From Lasiosphaeria ovina (Eukaryota; Ascomycota; Sordariomycetes; Sordariales; Lasiosphaeriaceae): 64,000 nucleotides of DNA. The position numbers were made by a program, and so were the translations under genes. Under the pieces are notes generated by a model. That model searched no databases. It was given only the letters and a program-made list of their open reading frames with translations, and was not told the origin of the DNA. Below, in pieces: positions 1 through 11,702 of the stretch. The number at the start of each line of letters is the position of its first letter. Within the stretch, counting starts at the first letter, position 1. Location: NCBI GenBank assembly GCA_033439765.1, contig JAULSN010000006.1, forward strand, positions 2,232,001-2,296,000. Direction: 5' to 3'.

Positions 1-1752
1 TAGACGTAGCCTTTCTCGCGGTATACGAAGTAACGACCTTCCTTAGTAAGCTATATAGCTTCGGTCTTATTAGGACGTAGGGGAAGCGACGGGGAGTTAC
101 CCGAGGCCACTAGCTTCGGGTTCCTAATAGGGGTATTAGGGCGGTAACTACCGCTACGGCGAGGCTTATCTTTCTTTGCGGTAGGAACTAGGTCCTTCTA
201 CTTAGCCTCTTTTCGCTAACGTACGTTAGTAAAGTTTCGGGTAATACTTTATCCGTACTTAGCGACGCTCTCGAAAGTAGCGTCCGGGGCCAAGAATATA
301 GGTATTATGGCGGTAATATAGCTAGGGTGAATCTTACGGCGGAACTCTATAATCTATTCCGACTTCGGTTTACGGACCTTACCTACTAAACGAATAAACT
401 TATTCTTGAACTTAATATAGTCGTTACCGACGTTTTCTATAGTTAACTTATCGTAGTTATCCTAAGCGGTCTTAAGGCGATTCGGGTTATACTATTCGGA
501 CTAGATAAGATCGAGTAAGGCGTTACTAGTAGTAATTAGTTTAGGGTAGTTATTCGATATATAGGGATTAATCGTATCCGAGGCCACGCCTACTAAATAG
601 TTCTCGATATACGCTATACGTATATAGTCGGTAGTAAAGTGGTTAGCGTTACCTTCCAACTTATTCATTAAGTATCGATAGAAGATCTCGAATTCTACCT
701 TATTTACGTCGGGGTCGGCGTTCTAGGGCTTTGGGCTATTAATCTTCGCGGACCGGGTAGCTCGCTAGGTCGAGGTCTCTAATAAGGCCGGTATAGTACG
801 GGGTAGGCGGCTATAGTTCCCAATAGTATTCTGGGTACTAATATTAATATTAATCGTAGTCGAGGGGTCGGGAATGGAAGTAACCGATGGAGTCGGGTTC
901 GGAGTATTCAGGTTCTTGAGCTTACGATTCTCGACGGCTTACTCGGCGATCGTCTATTAGAGGTCGAACGTATCGGCGACCTTATCTTATAATTCTTGCT
1001 CTAAGCTGGCGATACGGGCTTAGGTATCGCTAAGAGCGACGTTAGGGTTCTTTAATACCTCTTTAATATTCTAGGTAAATACTTTAGTCTACTAGAAAAG
1101 AAGTTCCTGGTTAGTATCTAGTCGGCTGGCGGTGGTTAGTAATTCGGCGCTCTGGGCTTAAAAAGCGGCTATAGCGATAGCTCGGAACTTGAATTCTTAG
1201 TATATGGCGTCCTTATTATCTTTTACTATACGGGCGAAGTCGTCTCGTAAGTAGAGTCCATTAAAAGCGGGCCAAGTATCGATACCTTTATTAGTCATCG
1301 GGCGGAAATAAAAAGCTACTCCTATAGTCGCTCGGCGACCGTAATACTCGGCGATCTTACCTATACGAAGTACGGTATTAGTACGCTATTAGTCGGTCGT
1401 TATCTCGAAGCGTTCCCTAGGCATTTCGGCTATAATAACTCGCTTATAGAACTCGAGCTAGGTCTCGTTTTCATCGATAGTAGTACGCGGGTTAGTAATA
1501 TTAAGGGATAGGCGCGACGCTCCGCGTACTACTCCCATTTATATTAGATTAGGGTGCTATATTATGATCTTGTCTTACGGCGGTATTATAGCGTCCAACG
1601 CTATAGGGTTATAGTCGACTTCATTTCTAGCCTTCTACGTAGTAGTAGCGGCTTCTTCGGGGGATCTCGGTATCGTAACGGAGATACTTTAAGTCTTCGG
1701 TCGGGGTTCGTTAGGTCAATCTTGTTAGTCGGTTTCTTCTTCTTTAGGTCGG
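1..1752 (-). mobile_element. Ty3/gypsy element A, gag part, RIP-degraded, cut by window edge
   Basis: On the minus strand this reads as a gag-like region that ends at the window edge inside a CCHC zinc knuckle (positions about 2-38), where the Cys and His codons now read Tyr (frame RYFVYREKGY). CpA and TpG are almost absent and TAG/TAA stops occur throughout, the mark of RIP. It lies directly downstream (in minus orientation) of the LTR at 1753-2054, so it is the 5' part of an element whose pol and 3' LTR lie left of the window. No working protein can be made. Assignment to gypsy rests on the similar layout of the neighbouring element, whose RT is readable. Confidence 0.75.
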
Positions 1753-2054
1753 TGGGATATTAGAAAGCCTTCCTAGGCGGTGGATATTGACCTTAGAATA
1801 ATATGATAGCGGTTAATAGCAACTAGGAAAAGGATCGCTAATATAGCTATACTATAGTCTAAGGATTCTAAGGTGAAGAAGAAAGGAAGAAAATCTATAA
1901 AGGTGCGATTGTGGTCGTGGGGTAAGTATGGGCCAGGGCTCAGGGAGTACGGACCTCTGGGGCTTGCGGGAGGTCACGTGCGACTAATCCTAATCGGGGC
2001 TAGTGATAAGCTTAAATCCGTAGTGGGGCCTTGGCGCTGGTGCCGACCGTGATA
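1753..2054 (-). repeat. 5' LTR of gypsy element A
   Basis: On the minus strand this block starts with TATCACGG, one TpG-to-TpA change from the TGTCACGG that begins the other LTR, and ends with ATATCCCA. It matches the position and the end sequences of the LTR at 6253-6545, although the middle differs, so the two elements belong to related but distinct families. It abuts RNase H codons of element B at 2055. Its central part keeps many CpA/TpG dinucleotides, unlike both flanks. Confidence 0.65.
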
Positions 2055-4380
2055 TCGGCTCTCTAAATTATTAACCCTCTAACGACTACTATTAACTCTT
2101 TATTATAAATTAGATAGTTTAACTCGGCTCCGTATATAGTTTCTAAATAGAATATAGTAGGATACTATTCCTTATCGTCCGTCTATAGTTAGGATAGTAC
2201 TCCTACGTAGATACCTCCTAACGTATCGGTTTCTATCCGGGTCGGTAGCTCGTAAGAGAAGTGCCGAAGTATCGGGGCGGATATAAGTTTATCCTTCAGC
2301 TCTTCGAAGGCTACTTAATAGTCTTTAGACTATTTAAATACCTGGCCTTTCCTCGTTAAGCTAGTTAGGGGTTTAGCGATATAGCTATAATTCTATACGA
2401 AGCGCCGGTAGAAGTTATAATATCCTAAGAATGACTATACTCCTTTAAGGTTACGGGGAACGCTCCAGTCCCTAACGGTAGCCACTTTCTCGGGGTCTAC
2501 CGCTATCCTAGTCGTAGAGATAATAAATCCCAGGTACTTGGTTTTAGTAACGTAGAATTCGTACTTCTTTAAGTCGGCTTAGAGTCCTACTTATCTTAAG
2601 CGATATAGGACTTTAGCTATATAGGCCTCGTACTCTTCGGGGTTCTTAGAGAAGATAAGGATATTATCGATATAGGCGCTATAGAAGTCGTCTAAGTATC
2701 CTAATAAGATCTCGTTAATATATCGTTAGAAAGTTACTAGGCCGTTAGTTAGGCCGAATAATAAGACCCGGTATTTATAGGCCCTATATCTCGTCCGGAA
2801 GGTTATAAGGTCCTCGTCCTCTAGACGTATCCGGATCTTATAAAAGGCTTGCCTAATATCGATCTTAGTAAAGATTTTGGCTTTCCTAATACGAGCTATA
2901 GTCTCGTTAATAAGTAGTAGGGGATATCGATCCTTTCTCGTTATTACGTTAAGTCTCCGGTAGTCTATGTAGAAGCGTATTCCGCCTCCTAGCTTTAGAG
3001 CGAGTAATATTAGCGCTACCTAGGCTATTAAACTACTAGTAATAAATCCCTTTACTAGGTTCTCTATAATATATTATTTAGCGATCTCCAATTCCTCTAG
3101 GGATATCTTATAGAGTGGACTATACCCTAAGTCTTTAGGGGCTTTACCTTTAGAGAGGGTAATCTAATAGTCGTACGTCCCCCGGTATTCGGCTAACTTA
3201 TCGGAGGTAGCTTTACTAAATACGTCGAGGTAGTTATAGTAGACCGGTAGGACGAGTTTTAGGGCTTACTCCTTAAGGTTCTACTTATCTTAAGCTAAGG
3301 GATCTAGTAGTCCCGGATCGCCGAGGGGTATCCGCTTAACCTCGATAATTTGCTGAATCTCCTAGAGGCTAATATATATAGTAGGGGTCTTTTTTATATA
3401 GATCGTAAAGGTTACCTCGTTTACTACGGCGATATCGGGAGGGCGCTCCTTATACTAGCTAATATAGTCTCGCTATATCCTATACCTCCCGAACTTATCT
3501 TCTAGAGGGTAGTCCAGTTTTCGGTCCCTAGCTAGGTTCCTTCTTAAGGTAGCTAGGTCGGGGGCCTCTAGGTTCTTTAGTAGTAATTCCTACTAGAGGT
3601 CCCGTTCTATTACCTCTAGACCTTCGTCCTATAAGACCTTCTTTCTCTTCTTACTTAACTTCTAAAGGATAGTTACCGGTCCTTAGGGCGATCTAGGTCT
3701 CGGGGTTATTAAAGGGAGTATTTCTCGTTCCGCTTTCTAGTTCTCGAGTTCTTAGAGCCTCTTCTTAATTACTTCTCCATCCCTTTATCTCTTAATCTCC
3801 TTTTCTAGTAGTATATTCCGGCGGTCTATATCGGCTTAATAAGATAGGTCGGGTAGAGAGTCGGTTATATGGTTTATCGATATAGTAGTCTATATAGGGG
3901 GGTCTAAGGGGAGGTCTTCGGGGAACTCGAGGACTTTAGTCTTAGATCTAGTTTTAATATTATATTTTTCTAGAAACTTATCTCCGATAATAAGGTCGTA
4001 GTTATTACCGGTAACGATTATCGCCTCGTATCGGAAAGTCCGGCCTTAGATCTTAATATCTCCGTAGAGGATACTATTAATCTTCTACTTTCCACTCCCG
4101 TCGTACCCTCCTATTTAGGCGGGGTTAGCGGCGTACTTAACTCGGTCGAGGTGGAGAAATTTCCTTAATCGTTTAGTAAAGGGGATACCGATAAAGATAT
4201 ACCCGGTTACTCCCGTATCTATAAGTATATTAGTAGTAGATAAAGATATTCTATTATTTACTATAGTATAATCCGCGAGGAACTTAGGTCCCCCTAATAA
4301 GGGTTTCTAATTAATAAATTTGCCTAAATCGTAATATATTAAGGATACCTTCCCTAGGAGGGAGTTCATATTCCCTAGGG
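2055..4380 (-). pseudogene. pol: Gypsy element B pol (protease, reverse transcriptase, RNase H), RIP-inactivated
   Basis: Read on the minus strand from about 4350 down, an aspartic-protease-like region comes first, then reverse transcriptase with recognisable blocks (a DYRxLN block near 2960, IDxRxAFYxIR near 2870, YIDN at 2664-2675, LGFIIS near 2540). RNase H follows, with ETD near 2250 and an ELNY-KEL block near 2100. The order PR-RT-RH and the motifs are those of Ty3/gypsy. RNase H stops abruptly at 2055, where the LTR of element A begins, and no integrase is present in the window. Many in-frame TAG stops stand where Gln or Trp is expected, and the second catalytic Asp of the YxDD box is Asn, a TpG-to-TpA change. 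It is dead. Confidence 0.88.
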
Positions 4381-6252
4381 TCTCTAGTTTTCCGAATCGC
4401 TAGAAGTATCGGAGCTAGTAGAACCGGAATCCGTATCGGCCGGCTTCTCCTTCTTATTCTTACTCTTACTAACGGAGGCTACTAAGGGCTTCTTTTTATC
4501 CTAAGCTACCTTATCTATAGCGGTTTTCTCGGGGTACTCTAATTTAGTATATCCGAGGTTACGGTAATAGAAGTAACGACCCTCCTTAATAAATTAGGCG
4601 ATTTCTTCCTTACTAAGTCGGCTTCTTAATAGTCCGGATCCTTTAGCCGTAGGCTATATAGTAGGGGTACGCCTTACGTTACTATTACTATTCTTAGCTC
4701 CGGAAGGGGTATCCTTCCGACGCTCCTATCCTTATTTAAGACTTAGGGATATAGCTAAGGCTAAGCGAGTATACTTCTCGAAATTAATACTAGGGTCTTC
4801 GTAAGAGACTACGAGGTTAGTCTAGAGTATAATAGTTAACTTACGCTTGAACTCGCGCTTCTACTTAGACTTAGGCTTCCGGTACTACCTAGCTAGGCGA
4901 ACGAACTCGTTCTTAAACTTAGGAAAGTCATCTCTAGGTCGAAAGACTAGTTTCTCGTACTTAGATAGGGCTTCGTCTTCCTCAAATTAGTCGTAGTACT
5001 TATTCTATAGGTGACTTAGTAATTCCTCTAAAGTAGTAATCTAGTTAGGGGTGCCTATTCTTATATAAGGAAGGAGGTTTAGGGCTACGTCTCTACCTAG
5101 TCGTCCTTAGATATAAAAGACTTTAGTCCTATTAATAACGAAGTAGTCTTTATTTCCCTCTAACTTATTCTCTATTAGTTAGTACTATATATTAAAGGTT
5201 ACCTAATCCTTAGACTTATTTACCGAGAAGACCGGGGGGTCGGTCATTTTGGTACTACGATCTATCTTAGATCTAGCTAAGACCTCCGTTACGTTAGTAA
5301 GGGGGGTAACTCTACGGCTAGTAGATCTCTATCTTAAGGGAGTAGGAGGACCTTCCGTAGTACGTGGGTTCGGGAATATATTAATAAGATAGGTCGCGAT
5401 TACGGCGTTAAGGCTCGTAATTTACTTACTTAGTTTCTTCTTATCTCCTTAGAGACTTACTACTTACTCCTAGATATCTTCTTTCTTATTTATAGTACTA
5501 AAGAGTTCATCCTTAAGACGCTTAGCCTAATCGTTAATTAAGGCTAAAAAAAGAGTTATCTTATCGTATATTTATACGATAGTACGGTCGAAGTCGATAG
5601 CGACCGAATAGAGGTCTATTACCTACTACTTATAGGCGATTATTATATTATAGCGTAACTTGAACTCGATGAATATACTCTCTAGGTACTTATAGACTAG
5701 CTTGGTAAAGTTATTATAGTCTATCTAGCCTTCGAAAGGGATCTAACCCTCGTTAGCTTCTATAAGAACCTAGAAGGGAATAACTAGGGCCGTTTTTCCG
5801 CTCTAGGGGTTAACGTCTACCAAGGTCTATAGTCGGGCTACTAGGTCTTTAACTAGGTCTTCTATCGTATTAGTAAAACGAATATCGGGAAGAAGACCCT
5901 TTATTCCTTAGATCCATTCTAATAGGTTCTCTAGTTCAGGTGTTCCTAAACGACTACCCTAGGGACTTCCTTGGGTAGTTGCTATGGCGTAATCGATACT
6001 GATACCGACTACCGTCGATCTTCGACGTAGCGAGGTATTAGGTCGACGCTTATCGCTATTAATAAAGCTCTCTACGGCTTCTAGGTCAAACCTAACCTCC
6101 TACTAAGTACGCTCGCGCTCAGGCTTCGATATTAAAGTGCTCTGGGGTATGATATCGGTAGTACGTAGCGATCGCGCCGCGTATTAGTTCTGGGGGGTTC
6201 TAGGTTCCTGACGATTCTTCTCGCGTAGTCGTACGCGATCGTCAATTAAGGG
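4381..6252 (-). pseudogene. gag: Gypsy element B gag with ablated zinc knuckle
   Basis: This minus-strand region between the LTR at 6253 and pol holds a CX2CX4HX4C knuckle at 4535-4580 in which all four metal ligands now read Tyr (frame YFYYRNLGYTKLEY). Each change is TGC to TAC or CAT to TAT, exactly what RIP produces. Stop codons are frequent. The N-terminal half would be the capsid region but is too altered to align by eye. It lies upstream of pol on the same strand, as in a normal gypsy element. Confidence 0.78.
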
Positions 6253-6545
6253 TGGGATATTATTTGGGCCTTCCCAGGCAAAGGAAAAGAGCTTAGTTAA
6301 ATATGAAGGCAGGCACATACGAGAGGCGAGGCTATAAGTAAATAGTGACTAGATTCGTAGATAACTAAGCTAAAGAAAGGAAAAGGAAAAGAAGAAGCCT
6401 GCGTACCCTATAGGCTGGCAGTTTTGTGGTGGTATGCGGGGTCGTGGCCCTAGTCCCGATTGGGAGGAGTGGGGCCTTCACATTAGGGCTTGCAGCTAGG
6501 GCATGGTTGCGGCACCACGGACCTCAGTTCGGCCGTGCCGTGACA
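6253..6545 (-). repeat. 5' LTR of gypsy element B
   Basis: The minus-strand sequence begins TGTCACGG and ends ATATCCCA, so it has the TG...CA ends of an LTR. It sits directly upstream of the gag region. In contrast to the internal region it is rich in CpA/TpG, so it was largely spared by RIP. The matching 3' LTR is not in the window because the element is cut at 2055. Confidence 0.7.
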
Positions 6546-6611
6546 GTTGGTCTATATAGAGCAACCAGCACCTACGTTATATTCTACTTCCTTCCCCCCT
6601 CTTAGAGATAT

Positions 6612-8560
6612 TTATTTACTAGTATAGGATATACTAATATAAGATCTAGATGGAAATGCGGTAGAGGCTACCGGCTCCGATCCATAGTCCGACCCCGAGC
6701 TAGAAGATGACCCCTCCGACTTTGAGTTCGTACTAGGTAACGGCCTAAATTCGGAATCGGAAACGGCCAATCTTCCCAGGCCTACGAAGACGCTCCAGAC
6801 ACCGGTTATGAACGAAGCCGAGCTAAATAATAGTCTCGCGAAGATAGGGTTTGATTTATCCTTCATAGACGACCATAGCGATATCCACTAGGTTAATAGC
6901 CTTCTATCGATATTTTCGACCCCGAGGTACTTAGTAAATAAGATTTATAACTTTTACCTTTAATTAAAGCGGTAGTTAGAGGACCGAATATACGGCGAGG
7001 CCCTTATCGATATTAGTCGTTTTATAATACTTATAGACGATACGTAGGATACCTACGACCTAATAATTAATATACTTTAGAACCAGCTTCTCGTATAAGT
7101 ATAAGATATTATAGGCTAGTCATTTCCTATTAAATATATAGTTAAGCCGTTAGGACCGATAAAGGCTATTTACCATATCCTATAGTATTACCCTACTTTC
7201 TATACTAATAAGGAAGATTACGGGCACGTTATAGACTAGTTAAATCCATCTCTTCTAGTATAGGTGACTAAGATTAGCGCCCCGCGGATAGTTAGGACTA
7301 CTAATTTTATACCTATATAGTATAAGATAGTCTACTCTAATAAAAGCGTAGCTTAGGAGGATATATTTAGGTAGTATTAGCCAAAAATCCGCTAGCTATT
7401 TCTGGACTTTAACTACTATCTTCTACTCCAAGCTCTAGTTTCTCTTATTCTTGGTAAATATACTAGTAAAGTTTTCTCCGAACTACTTACTAAAGACCTA
7501 TTATATCTTATCGAAGTAGTTAGTATTAAAGGTCTTACTTCGAAAAACTCGCGATATGAATTCCTCATTATTCGCTCCTTAGCGACTTATTATATCGAAA
7601 ACTTGGTTTTCTTTTCATTTTACGGATCTTACGCTCTTTTTAACGGTATAGGAATATCCTCTTCTATCGTTATAGATATAGTATAGAACGGCGTTTATAC
7701 CCTCTCGGGCCTCGATATCCAGAATGCGTCCTGGTTCATATGGCGAAGGGCTCGGGGTCGGTAGGCCGGGACTAACCCCTACTAAGCCGCCCAAGTTACT
7801 ACGGGATACCCCAACCTCAGGAAGGGGCGCGAAATTCAAGCTACCTTAGGTGATCCCCACCGTAATAAGGCCCGTAAGATTCACGCTACCCTCGGTTACC
7901 CTGGCCTTAGGAACGGCCACAAAACCATAGCTATTAGCGGCTATATCCACCTTAAGAAGAACGTCGAGGCTTAAGCCGCTATAGGCTACCCCGGCCTCCA
8001 GAAGGCGTAGGCTATTACAGCCGCTACGGGTTATCCTAATCTCCAGAAGGCATACGTAGCTAATATCGCGTTAGGTTATGCTAGCCTCTAGAAGGTATAC
8101 GAGGCTAATATTACTTTAGGTTATCCTAGCGCTAAGGCATATATAGTAAAGTTCAACGCTAGGAGACTTATAAAAGTCGACGTACTTCGAGATATAATAG
8201 AGATTAGGCAATTCCTGGCTTAGGAGCTAAAGGGTATAATCGAAAAACGACTCCATACTAAGTAGGAACGGGTATAGAGTAAGACGGCCTCGTAAAATAT
8301 ATAACGCAAGATAATAAAGAAGAATACTATATAGTATTACCCTACGGATATACTATTTGGAGTACGTTAGTAGGGCGATGGAGGACCGCTATTTAACGAG
8401 GCTAAGTATAAGAGTAAACCAAATCCCGTAATCTCTACTAGACTAGTAAGGGATATACTAACTTGGGCTAAATAACTACGTCGCGAGGTAACTATTATAA
8501 CTCTTATACTACTTATTATTAAGCTAACGGATAGTATAGTAGGAGAAGGAGAACTAGCCT
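6612..8560 (+). pseudogene. RIP-decayed gene of unknown function with 15-residue tandem repeats
   Basis: A plus-strand frame runs from about 6640 to 8560. It is interrupted mostly by TAG codons where Gln or Trp is expected, as RIP makes. The N-terminal third is acidic (Asp, Glu and Ser rich), the middle is not recognisable, and 7804-8118 encodes seven copies of a 15-residue GYPxLxKx8 unit, followed by a charged tail. I do not recognise the family. The repeat resembles short helix-turn repeats seen in some fungal and mobile-element proteins, but that is only a resemblance. The gene lies between a gypsy LTR and a FunK1 kinase pseudogene. It may be the N-terminal part of the same locus or a separate gene. 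Confidence 0.5.
7804..8139 (+). repeat. 45-nt tandem repeat encoding GYPxLxK units
   Basis: Seven complete 45-nt units and a partial eighth start at 7804, 7849, 7894, 7939, 7984, 8029, 8074 and 8119. Each begins with a Gly-Tyr/Asp codon pair, usually followed by Pro-x-Leu-x-Lys. The phase is kept without indels, so the units were selected as protein before RIP acted on them. Confidence 0.75.
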
Positions 8561-8818
8561 ACGCCTAAATACTAGGCTATAATAGTTATAAATTGGGAAA
8601 TACGATATATATTTTATACCGACTTTTAATACTAGCTAATATAAAGGCTATTATAGTTGAACCTCTTATAAGGGCTTTATAGTAGTAATATTACTTGGAA
8701 TAGATATTCTTTACCCTAGCTAGTATTAATTTTAAGATAACTATATTACTTATGAAAATGCCCTATACTAAGTAGCTTAGTTTATATAGAGTAAGTTAAG
8801 TAATTAAAAATAGGGACG

Positions 8819-10219
8819 TACGCGAGGGAAGTCCTTACTACTTAAGATACCCGTCGCTTTATCTTGGGCTTTACTATTTATAGATCTCTTATAAGGATAT
8901 AGGAATTTGACCGGCTCGGGGGGATCGTATCCGAATAATTCGATATTAATAAAGATAGGCTATAGTTTATATCCATAGTCCTCGGGTTTCTCTAGATAAG
9001 CGAGGAGGAGCTTGGCTTCGATCCGATAATTATAACGGCGAACGACAAGCGATTTATCGAGATTGAACGGGATAGTTTAATAGAGCGCCTTATCATTAAC
9101 GAGGTAATATAACGCGTACGTTATATCGCTAGCCGGGCTACGACTTGCTGGAAAGCCCATCGCGAAGGATACCCATAGACACTACTCGTTATTAAAGACT
9201 CATAGCAATACCCCGAACGCGATAAGGAGGGCGAATTATTATACGAGGCAACTAATCAAGGCGTTATTAACGTGGCCCGATACTACTACTACGAGACTAT
9301 TTAAATATATAGTACGGATAACGACATTCGAAGTAACGTTCGCGGAGGACTGGATATTACTATAGCTACGAACTACCGGCCAGAACGCTTAATGCCGCCG
9401 CCGAGTATAATCGTATCTAGGGCTTCACGGAGAGGTCGTAATAGTAGCCGCGCTACTGGTAAGAAGCGATCATCCAGCTAAATTGGCGCCCCCCTGCCCC
9501 CCAGTAAGCGATCCTGTTCGGCATCTCCAACGAAGGCTGGCGGCGACGCACTATCGAATCGGGTGTATCGACGTATTATTCTTCGTAACTATGGAAAGCC
9601 CATCTATAAGGCAAGCTCCCGATCTGCCCTACTTACTGCGTTAGAGGGCTATATTGAAGGACATAAGTCCTTACGGCGCAAGGCCGGCCTCCTTCACAGA
9701 GACATCTCTATTAATAATCTCATAATTAACGAGGACGACGACAACCTCTCCTGGCCTTCGTTCTTGATTGACCTGGACCTCGCCGTCAAAGAGCAACGAG
9801 AGGGCACCTCTGGAGTAAAGGGCAAGACCGGCACGAGGGCATTCATGGCAATCGGGGTGCTTCTGGGCGAGTAGCATTCTTTCATACACGACCTCGAGTC
9901 ATTCTTCTAGGTGCTCTTCTGGATATGCATCCACTATACTAGGCCGGACAAGTCCAGACCTATTATAGAGTTCGACAAGTGGAACTATATCGACACTGAA
10001 GAGTTGGCGAAACTAAAACTGGGAACTATGGCGAAGGAGTCCCTTTTCATAAAAACAATAACCGACAACTTCACGCCATACTACGAGCCACTTATCCCAT
10101 TGTTGAACCGGCTGCGAAAGATTGTTTTTCCTAAGGGCGGGCCCTGGGAACGGGAGGACGAGAAGCTCTACTCTCGAATGAGAGAAATTCTCTGGAAAGA
10201 CTGGAAGGACTTGGAGTAA
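8819..10219 (+). pseudogene. FunK1-type fungal protein kinase, RIP-inactivated
   Basis: One uninterrupted frame of 467 codons (stops aside) matches the fungal-specific FunK1 kinase family (Pkinase_fungal). An N-terminal part reads WEFDRLGG-like text near 8905, a beta-3-type VIK lies near 9195, the catalytic loop is HRDISINN near 9700, and the metal-binding segment reads IDLDLA in place of DFG near 9765. A GKTGTRAFMAIGVLLGE block and a long C-terminal lobe follow. Many TAG/TAA stops lie before 9500. After that only two remain before the natural end, TAG at 9872-9874 and TAG at 9908-9910, at Gln- and Trp-type positions. CpA content rises along the gene, so RIP fades from left to right. The start lies in RIP-altered sequence and cannot be fixed. 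Confidence 0.85.
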
Positions 10220-10608
10220 TGGACGAGGCAGGCGTATGTTGATCTGTATGTGGACTGGGCGTCACCACCTGGCTCTTGTTCCGCTTCGATTTCCCTGAAG
10301 CCGATTCCATGAGGGGATTCCCGCTGGTAGAAAGCGGTTTTTAATTTTCTTTCCACGAGTCACAGTGAGATAGTCTCTGTGCTGTAGATATTAATGTAAA
10401 AGAAAGGCAGTGTTAAGCAAAGCTAGTAGTGAAATATCAATACCTCCAGTATGGCACTCGATATCTCCAAGTTGAGACGTAAATCATGTGTGCCCATCCA
10501 CCCCCGTCAAAGACAAAGGAAAAGAAAAGGAAGATTTGCCAATTTCATGCGAATCCCTGTCGGATCCATCGCGTCTTGTTACTGGACCTGCTGCAGCCAT
10601 CTTCACCG
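10220..10608. other. Intergenic, no gene seen
   Basis: This gap lies between the FunK1 pseudogene and the 3' end of the minus-strand gene at 10609. Short overlapping open frames on both strands have no recognisable motifs. Base composition is normal, without RIP. Confidence 0.5.
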
Positions 10609-11702
10609 TCAGACCTCTTTGTTCGACTGCAACGATGCTGGAGCTTGAGCTGGCAGGGGCTCGGCTGCTTTGGACTTTGGTTCGCCAAGCTTGTAGCCCG
10701 AGACCGTCTCTTTGACGATTAGAAATTGCTTTCTCGTGGCCAAAACCTCCCTAGCAATAGCGGGCGTTATAAAGACACAGTGGTGCTTCTGATGCCACTC
10801 GTTGAAAGATACTCGCTCCAAGAAGCGATGCCGAACGGCACCGTACTTCTCGGACGCGAGTTCTGCAGAGCAGATACTTTGGTGCAGTTTGACGGCATCT
10901 TCGATGATACCCTTGAGAGGTTTCCTGTGTGCTGTTTGAGATTCCAATTTGAAACCCCCGCAGAGGTTGATTGGCCAAGTGTTAACCATTTTCGTACAGA
11001 TCTGCTCGATATCTTGGTTCCTCGCCTTGCTTCCGTTGTCTTGCTCGCCCAGAAGCTTCTGCACGGTGGCAAAAATTGAATCTTTCTCGCCTATAGCGCG
11101 GGGGATTGGATTATCCAGACCCAAGACGTTAGCCAACAGTTTGTGATAATCATTACGTAGGAGCTCGGGAACCCAGCTCTTCACTCACCTCGCTCGACAG
11201 AGGGGCCAGGAAGCCTAGTGCCGATTGGGTCCTTTTTAGCCAATATCTGATCTTGAAGAAGTCTCCAGATGATGCGAATGACAATTTCGTAGAGATGCCT
11301 GTCATCGTCCCTCAACCGAGTCACCCACATCTCTTTCTGGACAGGGTTTGAGGCGAGTAACCCCATCAAGTCCTGCTGCTTTGTGGGGTTCAAGCGCTGC
11401 TGCTGCCGCTGAAACTCGGCATCGTCAACCCCGCTGCTCCCCAAATCTTCCTCGACCGTCAAAGCCCACGACTTGATTTTATCGTACAAAGACATGAAGC
11501 CTTGTTGAAGATCGGCGTCAATGTATTGGAATTTGCAATCGTAGGACTCGCAAACTCCCACGTGTGGAGTCTCGAGCTTCTTCTTCCGAGTCTTCGCGGG
11601 CACCTTCCTCGACTCGTGATGTTTCGTATGCGATTTCTCCATTTTTGCCGCCTCTTGGATGGCCGCCTTGGGCCAATACTCTGCGATGTAGGACATGGAC
11701 AT
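10609..11702 (-). CDS. Hypothetical two-exon protein
   Basis: Exon 1 is 11702 to 11189 and exon 2 is 11090 to 10609, about 331 residues. The proposed intron 11188-11091 has a GTGAGT donor, a CTAAC branch site and a CTATAG acceptor, and joins the frames exactly. I chose the first ATG of the open frame (11702); the frame runs upstream to about 12038 without an ATG, so a further 5' exon is possible. The protein is hydrophilic with a basic Lys/Arg/His stretch near residues 25-50, then a helical region rich in Trp and Asp (WVTRLRDDDRHLYE, WRLLQDQ). It has no signal peptide or membrane segment. I do not recognise the family; the pattern is typical of orphan Sordariomycete proteins. Confidence 0.55.
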
